Assembly (NCBI GenBank): GCA_021413405.1 | Contig: JAIOQL010000197.1 | Coordinates: forward strand, 1-5,555 | Length of the DNA: 5,555 bases | Source: Leptospira sp. | Lineage (GTDB): Bacteria > Spirochaetota > Leptospiria > Leptospirales > Leptospiraceae | Reading direction: 5' to 3' | Part shown: piece after piece, positions 1 through 5,113 of the stretch | How the letters are laid out: every line of letters starts with the position of its first letter | Numbering within the stretch: position 1 is the first letter of the stretch | Notes under the pieces: generated by a model | Database searches by the model: none | What the model saw: only the letters and a program-made list of their open reading frames with translations | Told to the model about the DNA's origin: nothing | Position numbers and translations under genes: made by a program

Positions 1-723
1 GAAAGAAAAAAATCGGACAATCTTCTTCTGAATATTCTACCTCTCAGCGTTGCGGAAGAATTGAAATCAAAAGATTCAGTTATTCCGAAACATTTCGACA
101 GCGTGTCAGTGCTTTTCACTGACATGGCCGGGTTCACAAAGATCGCGGAGAAAATGACGCCTGTGGAACTCATCGGTGAGTTAGACGAAATCTTCAGCCA
201 CTTCGATTCCGTTTCAAAAAGCTGCGGACTCGAGAAAATAAAAACAATAGGTGATTCCTACATGGCTGCCGGCGGGCTTCCGGAAGAAAATAGAACCAAT
301 GCGATTGATAGTGTTCTGTGTGGTCTGAAATTCCAGCGATTCATGGAAGATCACAAAACCGGCAGGATAAAAGAAAATAAACCCTATTGGGAACTAAGAC
401 TTGGAATTCACACGGGTCCCGTTGTTGCAGGAGTCGTCGGGAAGGAAAAATTCGCCTACGATATTTGGGGAGACACAGTGAATACAGCCAGTCGTCTTGA
501 ATCTTCCGGGGTGACCGGACGGGTAAACATTTCCGGAGCAACGTTTGATCTTGTGAAAGATTTTTTCGACTGCGAACACAGGGGGAAAGTCAGCGCAAAA
601 AACAAAGGCGAAATTGATATGTATCTGGTGAATAGAATAAAACCGGAATTGAGTGTTCCCGGATCCCCGTATGAACCGAACGAATCATTCAAAAAACTAT
701 GCAAACCCCCCATAGTTAGTTAA
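1..723 (+). CDS. Class III adenylate cyclase catalytic domain, 5' end outside window
   Basis: C-terminal 240 residues of a class III nucleotidyl cyclase, which would make cAMP from ATP. The frame is open to base 1, and the first codons read as the helical linker that normally precedes the domain (SDNLLLNILP, then VAEELK). The TTG at 61 is therefore not the start. Catalytic positions, counted from base 1: metal-binding Asp41 in LFTDMAGFT and Asp85 in KTIGDSY; base-selecting Lys81 and Asp154 (AYDIWGD), the pair typical of adenylate rather than guanylate cyclases (usually Glu/Cys); transition-state Asn161 and Arg165 in NTASR. All are present, so the domain should be active. About 40 residues follow the core and have no recognisable domain. 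The sensor or membrane part lies upstream and cannot be seen. The family and residue roles are well established; ATP specificity is inferred from the residues. Confidence 0.93.
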   Translation, partial: ERKKSDNLLLNILPLSVAEELKSKDSVIPKHFDSVSVLFTDMAGFTKIAEKMTPVELIGELDEIFSHFDSVSKSCGLEKIKTIGDSYMAAGGLPEENRTNAIDSVLCGLKFQRFMEDHKTGRIKENKPYWELRLGIHTGPVVAGVVGKEKFAYDIWGDTVNTASRLESSGVTGRVNISGATFDLVKDFFDCEHRGKVSAKNKGEIDMYLVNRIKPELSVPGSPYEPNESFKKLCKPPIVS

Positions 724-878
724 AAATAACAAAAATAGTCCAGATCTGTCCCCTGGTTGCATACAATCAATTGGAAGGTTACTTCTTTCAGGGAGGATTT
801 TTGTCCTTTTTAGCTGATTATGTCTTTTTTTTTCCCGAATTATTCAGCCCTGTATTACCCAAAGGGCCGGTTAACTGA
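724..878. other. Intergenic gap between cyclase and envelope gene cluster
   Basis: These 155 AT-rich bases contain no convincing gene. A possible weak hairpin lies at 792-809: GGAGGA pairs with TCCTTT, including two G-T wobbles, around a six-base loop. It is followed by a T-rich stretch but not a clean run directly after the stem, and a longer T run lies at 822-833. This might end cyclase transcription, but the stem is weak. A TTGCAT at 757-762 resembles a -35 box, but no good -10 lies 16-18 bases downstream. The promoter of the following cluster is presumably here but I cannot place it. Confidence 0.4.
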
Positions 879-1832
879 ATGAAGAATATCAGAATCTATA
901 TATTAGGAATTTCCATTCAGATTTTATGTCTCCCTCTTTTGGCTGCCGAAATCATTATGAAGAGCGGAGAAAGGATCATCGGAGAAATCGTAAGTGAAGA
1001 TGAATTTACAGTAAAGATACGCTGGAAAGAAAATCTTTATGACATTTCCAAGGGTGAGGTCAGCAGGATCAACCGGGAAGCTTCCAAAAAAGAATCCAGG
1101 AAAATTTTCATCTACAAATTGAGAGATGGTTCAGAGGTAACCGGTTTTCTGGCTGATGAAGATGCACAAACTATTACAATAAAAACAAATCAGGGATTCC
1201 AGGTGATTGAAAAATCAAAGGTTCTCGAAACCAAAGACCAGGAATCATCCCCCGAAAAAATGCAGGGCATGGTTCTGTCAAAATCCGACCATTCAAAAGA
1301 TAAAAAGGAATCTGATTTGGTCAAACCATCGGATACTTTTTTTGGAATAACCGGTTCTGGATTTGCAAATTCCTATCCTGCCCGGTCCACAAATAAAACA
1401 TCGCTCGGTGGAGGATTCTTCTTCGAACCATCTGCGTTCAGGTTTGGAGAAAGTTCAAGATTTGGATTACGCGCTGAATATCTCGTTTCGAGGAAAGACC
1501 AGAAATACGATTTTTATAACACATTTGCATACATTCTGATTTCCTTCAAATGGTCGAAGGCCCTGGATTTTTACGGCAGTTTCGGACTCGGAGCATCATT
1601 TGTCCAATACACTCCTGTGACAAAAAGTGAATCAGGCTTAACTCCATTTCCGACTGAAGAAAAACAAAGCATTGGAAGTTTCAGTCCTTCCGGTTATATT
1701 GAATTGGGCTGGCAGGGTCTCCATATCGGGAACATGAATTTCAGAATCGGAGGCAGATATATCATCATCCAGGAAAAAACCATTTCACAGGGAATGGGTG
1801 GGATCGAATTTGCAGCAGGTTACAGGTTTTGA
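879..1832 (+). CDS. Exported protein with two beta-rich N-terminal repeats and a probable outer-membrane beta-barrel
   Basis: 317 residues; no family I can name with confidence. Residues 1-23 look like a Sec signal peptide (basic start, hydrophobic core, cleavage near LLAA|E). Two similar segments follow at about 26-65 and 77-116. Each has the pattern 'K-x-G-x-x-(I/V)-x-G-x-(I/L)-x-x-(E/D)(D/E)', then a beta strand (TVKIRW; TITIKT), then a lysine-containing end (SKGEVSRI; EKSKVLET). They look like small SH3/Sm-like beta modules. Residues 118-150 form a charged, Lys/Ser-rich linker. From about 152 the chain is rich in Gly and aromatic residues in alternating patterns (GGGFFFEPS, YGSFGLGASF, FRIGGRYIII) and ends in FAAGYRF with a terminal Phe, as outer-membrane barrels do. 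The start ATG is preceded by AAAGGG at 861-866, a weak ribosome site. It is the first gene of the cluster; the next begins 2 bases after its stop. Function unknown. Confidence 0.85.
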   Translation: MKNIRIYILGISIQILCLPLLAAEIIMKSGERIIGEIVSEDEFTVKIRWKENLYDISKGEVSRINREASKKESRKIFIYKLRDGSEVTGFLADEDAQTITIKTNQGFQVIEKSKVLETKDQESSPEKMQGMVLSKSDHSKDKKESDLVKPSDTFFGITGSGFANSYPARSTNKTSLGGGFFFEPSAFRFGESSRFGLRAEYLVSRKDQKYDFYNTFAYILISFKWSKALDFYGSFGLGASFVQYTPVTKSESGLTPFPTEEKQSIGSFSPSGYIELGWQGLHIGNMNFRIGGRYIIIQEKTISQGMGGIEFAAGYRF

Positions 1833-1834
1833 AT

Positions 1835-3250
1835 ATGAAGATACGGAACAGTTTAAAAAATACTATAATTTTCATTTTCTTTATTTTCCTGATTCATTGC
1901 GATAACACACCCCTCGCAACCGGATCAAAAAATTCTAACCTGAGAATTTTATTTTTCCAGATACAAGATATAACCTCGTCTTCAGCAACCGTTTCCTGGG
2001 TCTGTTCATCACCTTCAGACGGAATACTCTCCTATGGAGCCACGGGACTTGAAACATCTCTTTTCAGTCCCTACAGGTCATCGACTCATATTATGACAAT
2101 CAGGAATCTCAATCCAGGGACTCAATATGCCTACACGGCTTTTTGTAAGGACATCCTGGTTGCAACTACACTTCCACAAAGTTTCAAAACAATTGCAGGG
2201 CCTCCCGATGCGATAAAGCAAAGGGGAATCTGGATACTCGGTGGTCTCACAACGAATAACGCAGTAGTATCACAGGTTGATTTGTTTGATCCTGTCACTA
2301 ATTCCTGGTATTCTTCTGTTACCTCAATTCCTACCCCAAGAAGTTTTGCCGGAATCATTTCATTTAACGGAAAAATTTATGTACTGGGCGGGTTGTCAGG
2401 CGGGACAAACATTACTAATCTCGTTGAAGAATACAATCCAGCTACAAATACCTGGAGGACAATGAGCTCCATGCCGGTTGCTATTCATTCATTTGTTTCT
2501 GATTCTATCAGTGATTCAATCTATGTATTCAATGGAGCAATTACGAATAATACAATAGCAATTCAATCTTCGAACACTACTATCTATAAATTTATGCCGG
2601 ATTATCCGGCAGGAAGTTCCGGCTCCTGGAGCACACTGACAGTTGTCCCAAGCATCGCAACAGCGGCTGACCGGGCTGGCTGCGATCTGGACGGAATAAT
2701 TTACCATGCTGACGGAAGAAGTTCTGCCGGGGCTCCACTTTTACTGCATGATGCTTATTCATCTGCCGGAAATACCATGACGACTCTCGCAGAATCTGCG
2801 GCTGGAACCCTTGGTACGAGACATGGATTAGCCGCAGTCTGCTTTCGTCCTGCAGCCGGAGACACAATATATAACATAAATAATACGAGGGCCGTACTGT
2901 ACATCGGCGGATCAACAGCAGCGGCCGGTAATGCAACATCACAGCCGCCATCGACAGTAACGTCCACAAACCAGTTTTCCCATTTTGTCCCGGCAACAAA
3001 TACAATGACCAATACCGGAAGTGTAAATAATCTATTGAATGCAGTTTATTATCCGGCTTCGGAAATCTCCTATGATACAGGACTGCTTTATGTATTCGGG
3101 GGAGCAACGGGAACAGGAACTGCACCGGTTCCTGTTAGTACAATTCAGACTCTTTCACTCAGCTCTCCCACTACAAATAACTGGAGCACACTTTCAGTAT
3201 CTCTTCCCGTGGCAAGGTATGCTGGCAAAGCCTTGCTGATAAACAGATGA
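1835..3250 (+). CDS. Probable lipoprotein with fibronectin type III-like domain and six-bladed kelch propeller
   Basis: 471 residues from ATG 1835. A TTG at 1829 is in frame but would leave only 2 bases after the AGG at 1824-1826, while the ATG has 8, so the ATG is preferred. Residues 1-21 are a hydrophobic signal ending LIHC; Cys22 is the likely lipidated residue, although His at -1 is unusual. Residues 38-120 resemble a fibronectin type III domain (SATVSW, LNPGTQYAY), a form often seen before extracellular repeats. Residues 131-471 contain six kelch units starting near 131, 181, 229, 289, 355 and 418. Each begins with a hydrophobic strand and usually a GG or related turn (IWILGG, IYVLGG, LYVFGG); the clearest also show N/D-P-x-T-N-x-W. 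Blades 3-5 are degenerate and rich in Ala, Ser and Thr. Kelch propellers bind proteins or sugars; no catalytic residues are evident. The stop overlaps the next start, so the two genes are probably co-translated. Confidence 0.9.
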   Translation: MKIRNSLKNTIIFIFFIFLIHCDNTPLATGSKNSNLRILFFQIQDITSSSATVSWVCSSPSDGILSYGATGLETSLFSPYRSSTHIMTIRNLNPGTQYAYTAFCKDILVATTLPQSFKTIAGPPDAIKQRGIWILGGLTTNNAVVSQVDLFDPVTNSWYSSVTSIPTPRSFAGIISFNGKIYVLGGLSGGTNITNLVEEYNPATNTWRTMSSMPVAIHSFVSDSISDSIYVFNGAITNNTIAIQSSNTTIYKFMPDYPAGSSGSWSTLTVVPSIATAADRAGCDLDGIIYHADGRSSAGAPLLLHDAYSSAGNTMTTLAESAAGTLGTRHGLAAVCFRPAAGDTIYNINNTRAVLYIGGSTAAAGNATSQPPSTVTSTNQFSHFVPATNTMTNTGSVNNLLNAVYYPASEISYDTGLLYVFGGATGTGTAPVPVSTIQTLSLSSPTTNNWSTLSVSLPVARYAGKALLINR

Positions 3251-4179
3251 ACATGATAAAATATTTTCTGCTTACATTTTTGATACTCCCAATCCCGCTC
3301 GTGATGATTGGACAACCGGACATCGGTCTCTATCCTCACATCCGGGATCTGATTCACAGAAATGAAATCCAGGAAGCACAGAAAGAACTCGATCTTGTCA
3401 AAAAATCAGATAATCTCACAGAGGAAGATCCGACCGTTCTGCTTTACCAGAGCGAAATCTGGATAGCACGCGCAAACAAATTTTACGAAGAAAAGAATTT
3501 TCCCCGGGCTTTGAAATTATATAAAAAAGCAATCCAGTATTGGCCAAATCACCCTATAGTTACTGCACGATATAGTGAACTATCTCAAAAAATAAAAGAA
3601 AATCATTCCAGTTCACTCAGAAAATTTAACGATATCGACGAAGATGACGAACTTTTGTCAGAACAGGATACTCTCCGCAAAATTCGTGAAGTACCAAAGT
3701 TTTATCCTGTACCGGAACAGTATACACCACAATCGAATTCAAAAAGAAAATCATCCGCAAAAAAAAATACAAGGGATCATTCTTCCAATTCTGAAATTCA
3801 GGAACTTGTAACACAATTGAAAGCATTGCTCGCTGAACTCACAGCCGAACTTCAGTCGATAAAAGAACTGAAAGCAGCGATGCGAAGTTTTCACAATCAG
3901 GCAATAAATGAGCAGTATTCCAATAACCCGGTTCAGAGAGATAGAGATTCTTATGTTTACGAAAACAAAGGTCGATCAGGATTTCAGTTAATTGACAGCT
4001 CCCCCTGGATTCTGATCGCGGGAGCATTTGTTATAATTTTCTTTGGCCTTGCGATTGGACTCGCCACAATTGGAATTTTTGCAAAATTTGCTTCTTCAAT
4101 GTTCCTGTCTCCACAGATAAAACTACTGGATAGAAAACTTAGAAGTTCGAGCCGTAGTTTCACCGGTCTCGATAAATAA
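3247..4179 (+). CDS. TPR-like periplasmic protein with coiled coil and C-terminal membrane anchor
   Basis: 310 residues from ATG 3247, whose ATGA overlaps the stop of the kelch gene. A second ATG at 3253 is equally possible, and neither has a strong ribosome site, as expected with translational coupling. Residues 1-22 form a hydrophobic signal, possibly cleaved at MIG|Q. Residues 30-110 are helical and TPR-like: a pair with IQEAQKEL, then ANKFYEEKNFPRALKLYKKAIQYWP style repeats with the small and aromatic positions of a TPR. Residues 111-180 are polar and low in order, with an acidic DIDEDDE run and a basic KRKSSAKK run. Residues 183-215 are a predicted coiled coil rich in Leu, Ala and Glu. 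Residues 253-280 are a single strong membrane segment, followed by a basic tail (KLLDRKLR), which by the positive-inside rule puts the tail in the cytoplasm and the TPRs in the periplasm. Last gene of the cluster; role unknown, possibly a scaffold. Confidence 0.85.
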   Translation: MNMIKYFLLTFLILPIPLVMIGQPDIGLYPHIRDLIHRNEIQEAQKELDLVKKSDNLTEEDPTVLLYQSEIWIARANKFYEEKNFPRALKLYKKAIQYWPNHPIVTARYSELSQKIKENHSSSLRKFNDIDEDDELLSEQDTLRKIREVPKFYPVPEQYTPQSNSKRKSSAKKNTRDHSSNSEIQELVTQLKALLAELTAELQSIKELKAAMRSFHNQAINEQYSNNPVQRDRDSYVYENKGRSGFQLIDSSPWILIAGAFVIIFFGLAIGLATIGIFAKFASSMFLSPQIKLLDRKLRSSSRSFTGLDK

Positions 4180-4190
4180 AATATCCTTCA

Positions 4191-4220
4191 ACAAACAAAA
4201 CCCGGCCTAAGAACCGGGTT
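4191..4220 (-). terminator. Rho-independent terminator for the Tudor-like gene
   Basis: A perfect 7-base inverted repeat, AACCCGG (4199-4205) with CCGGGTT (4214-4220), surrounds an 8-base loop. Read on the - strand the stem runs directly into TTTTGTTTGTT, a good T tract. It lies 21 bases beyond the stop of the - strand gene at 4242. On the + strand the stem is followed by CTAAAG with no T run, so it would be at best a weak terminator for the envelope cluster that ends at 4179. Confidence 0.8.
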
Positions 4221-4241
4221 CTAAAGTCAGGCTACAGAAAA

Positions 4242-4610
4242 TTACTTTGAACGGCAATGGCCGATTGTGGTATCCTCTTCGTCACCATCATCATACTTAA
4301 TGTGAACATCATCCCCGGTTTTTGTAGAAATCGTTCCCGGAAAATATTTACCTGCATTCTGGTAGTTGCACTGTAACTTTGTACCGGAGTTCCAGCCAAT
4401 CGCTTTTATCTGACTCGGAGTCACAATTGCATTGTCGCCATCATCATAATCAACTTCGATTTTATTCCCGGTCACGGAAACAACCGAAGCCGGATACCAG
4501 AAACCGTCACCCCAACGTCCAAGAACCCTGTCACCCGCAACCCAGCCAAAAACCGGTATCAAAGCTCCAACCAAAACAAAAAACACCACTGAAAGTTTCC
4601 AATTTCTCAT
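4242..4610 (-). CDS. Small exported protein with two Tudor/SH3-like repeats
   Basis: 122 residues from the ATG at 4610. A TTG at 4652 would add 14 residues, but the ribosome site AAGGAGA lies inside that extension, so 4610 is the start. Residues 1-22 or so are a signal peptide (RNWK, hydrophobic core, cleavage near VFG). The rest is two tandem modules, about 24-71 and 75-120. Each has G-x-(R/K)-(V/L) then an aromatic-Pro pair (FWYP; KYFP), then a V/I-S turn (VVSVTGN; TISTKTGD), and ends in a strand with YDDGD (55-59 and 106-110). This pattern resembles Tudor/Agenet-type barrels, which in eukaryotes read methylated residues; in a secreted bacterial protein the ligand is unknown. Cys81 and Cys119 could form a disulfide. 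It stands alone on its strand with its own promoter and terminator. The fold is inferred from pattern only. Confidence 0.85.
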   Translation of the reverse strand: MRNWKLSVVFFVLVGALIPVFGWVAGDRVLGRWGDGFWYPASVVSVTGNKIEVDYDDGDNAIVTPSQIKAIGWNSGTKLQCNYQNAGKYFPGTISTKTGDDVHIKYDDGDEEDTTIGHCRSK

Positions 4611-4616
4611 TAAACG

Positions 4617-4623
4617 TCTCCTT
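4617..4623 (-). promoter_or_regulatory. Ribosome binding site that fixes the start of the Tudor-like gene
   Basis: AAGGAGA on the - strand, six bases before the ATG at 4610. It is a near-perfect match to the anti-Shine-Dalgarno target and decides for this ATG over the in-frame TTG at 4652. Confidence 0.85.
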
Positions 4624-4666
4624 CCTGAAGCAAATTTGCCTTTCCCGCCCAACCAAAGTCAATGAT

Positions 4667-4672
4667 ATTATA
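4667..4672 (-). promoter_or_regulatory. Putative -10 box for the Tudor-like gene
   Basis: The - strand reads TATAAT, a perfect -10 hexamer, 57 bases before the start codon. The expected -35 position (about 4690-4695) reads GAAAGA on the - strand and does not match TTGACA, so the promoter is either weak, activator-dependent, or not real. The implied leader would be about 50 bases. Confidence 0.45.
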
Positions 4673-4715
4673 GTAAACGATAGGTAACATCTTTCACCAG
4701 AGTCGCTGGGGCGTT

Positions 4716-4841
4716 GCTTTCGCTGCCTTACCGGTTTTGCTAAGACAATGCATATTCCTGGAAAAGTTACAGGGTGGTGCGAAAGCCCGGGCTCTCCCTC
4801 CAGCACTGCTTCCGCTCGATCCCTAACGCAGAAGCAAACCG
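4716..4841. repeat. GC-rich block with two interleaved inverted repeats
   Basis: GCTTTCGC at 4716-4723 is the exact reverse complement of GCGAAAGC at 4779-4786. CGGTTTTGCT at 4732-4741 matches AGCAAACCG at 4833-4841 as an inverted repeat with one extra T. The two pairs are interleaved rather than nested, so a transcript could form a pseudoknot but not one simple hairpin with both. Inside are a perfect 10-base palindrome, AGCCCGGGCT (4784-4793), and AGCA-c-TGCT (4802-4810). The - strand from 4829 begins GCGTTAGGGATCGAGCGGAAGC, which I recall as similar to short dispersed repeats in other bacteria; this cannot be verified here. Confidence 0.4.
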
Positions 4842-4877
4842 AGTTTGAGCAAATTTTCCATTGGGTTCGAGCTACCC

Positions 4878-4891
4878 GTCGAAGTTCCGAC
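4878..4891. repeat. Short palindromic repeat, copy 1
   Basis: GTCGAAGTTCCGAC: arms GTCGAA and TCCGAC match as an inverted repeat at five of six positions. It is followed by AATTTTTTT (4892-4900). The realistic RNA stem is only 4 bp, so it is a poor terminator despite the T run. A second, better copy lies 104 bases downstream. Confidence 0.55.
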
Positions 4892-4980
4892 AATTTTTTT
4901 ATCCGGTCAGTTGCTAAAATTCATTCTTTTCTGCTTGAGAAAAATTATGTTCCAAAAACGAAGATTTTACTGGCCTATTC

Positions 4981-4996
4981 TGTCGGAGTTCCGGCA
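4981..4996. repeat. Short palindromic repeat, copy 2
   Basis: TGTCGGAGTTCCGGCA: the seven-base arms pair fully, one pair being G-U, around a two-base centre. It is followed by AATTTC, like copy 1 (AATTTT), so 12 of 14 core bases plus the flank agree between copies. I recall this type of palindrome as frequent between genes in Leptospira, where it gives rise to false small ORFs reading VGVP. Confidence 0.55.
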
Positions 4997-5054
4997 AATT
5001 TCAAAGAAATCGAAAAAAAATTCATTCCAATGGAAAAAATGTTTGCCTGAAATG

Positions 5055-5082
5055 TGTCAAAATGACAAAATATACGTCAAAA
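5055..5082. promoter_or_regulatory. Operator-like inverted repeat and direct repeats before the hydrolase gene
   Basis: TGTCA (5055-5059) and TGACA (5063-5067) form a perfect inverted repeat spaced by AAA. GTCAAAA occurs at 5056-5062 and again at 5076-5082, exactly 20 bases (about two helical turns) apart. The block is 31 bases upstream of the start codon and overlaps AAATAT/TATACG sequences that could serve as a -10. This layout would suit a repressor site, but no regulator is identified and AT-rich sequence makes such matches easy. Confidence 0.35.
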
Positions 5083-5102
5083 GAAGAAAATGCTAAATAA
5101 GA

Positions 5103-5107
5103 GGGAG
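5103..5107 (+). promoter_or_regulatory. Ribosome binding site of the hydrolase gene
   Basis: GGGAG within GAGGGAGAGAG, six bases before ATG 5114. It falls inside the extension that would result from the upstream in-frame ATG at 5090, so 5114 is the start. Confidence 0.8.
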
Positions 5108-5113
5108 AGAGCA

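Larger units (their letters stand above)
4673..5089. other. Non-coding intergenic region with repeats and palindromes
   Basis: Stretch between the divergent Tudor-like and hydrolase genes. An open frame runs 4748-5050 on the + strand, but it has no ribosome site and no recognisable family, its composition shifts midway, and it reads straight through the palindromes; I regard it as chance. The first half (about 4700-4845) is GC-richer than its surroundings and carries inverted repeats. The second half is AT-rich with two copies of a 14-base palindrome. The region may be a small RNA locus, a decayed repeat element, or a mosaic of dispersed repeats. Confidence 0.55.

Noticed and set aside
61..63. 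TTG as start of the cyclase
   Set aside because: The frame is open to base 1 and the upstream codons encode the conserved linker before the cyclase domain, so the TTG is internal.
740..756. CCAG...CTGG hairpin after the cyclase gene
   Set aside because: Only four pairs with a nine-base loop and no T run; not a credible terminator.
2592..3125. 177-residue open frame on the - strand
   Set aside because: It lies wholly within the kelch gene, whose repeat pattern proves the + frame; the antisense frame has low-complexity, non-protein-like content.
4711..4829. GGCGTTG and CCCTAAC considered as integron attC ends
   Set aside because: The core sites have the wrong order and orientation for an attC hairpin and do not fit the full consensus; no integrase or cassette is present.
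4861..4878. GGGTTCGAGCTACCC resembling a tRNA T-arm
   Set aside because: With the standard 7-base T loop the flanking stem does not pair, and no acceptor, D or anticodon arms are found around it.
4531..4893. 120-residue open frame on the - strand
   Set aside because: It overlaps the start, RBS and promoter of the well-supported Tudor-like gene in another frame, has no RBS and resembles no family.
4748..5050. 100-residue open frame on the + strand
   Set aside because: No ribosome site, no recognisable domain, and it runs through the inverted-repeat block and both palindromes. It is best explained as chance reading of repeat DNA.
5090..5092. Upstream in-frame ATG for the hydrolase
   Set aside because: It would place the strong GGGAG ribosome site inside the coding sequence and add charged residues before the signal peptide; 5114 fits better.
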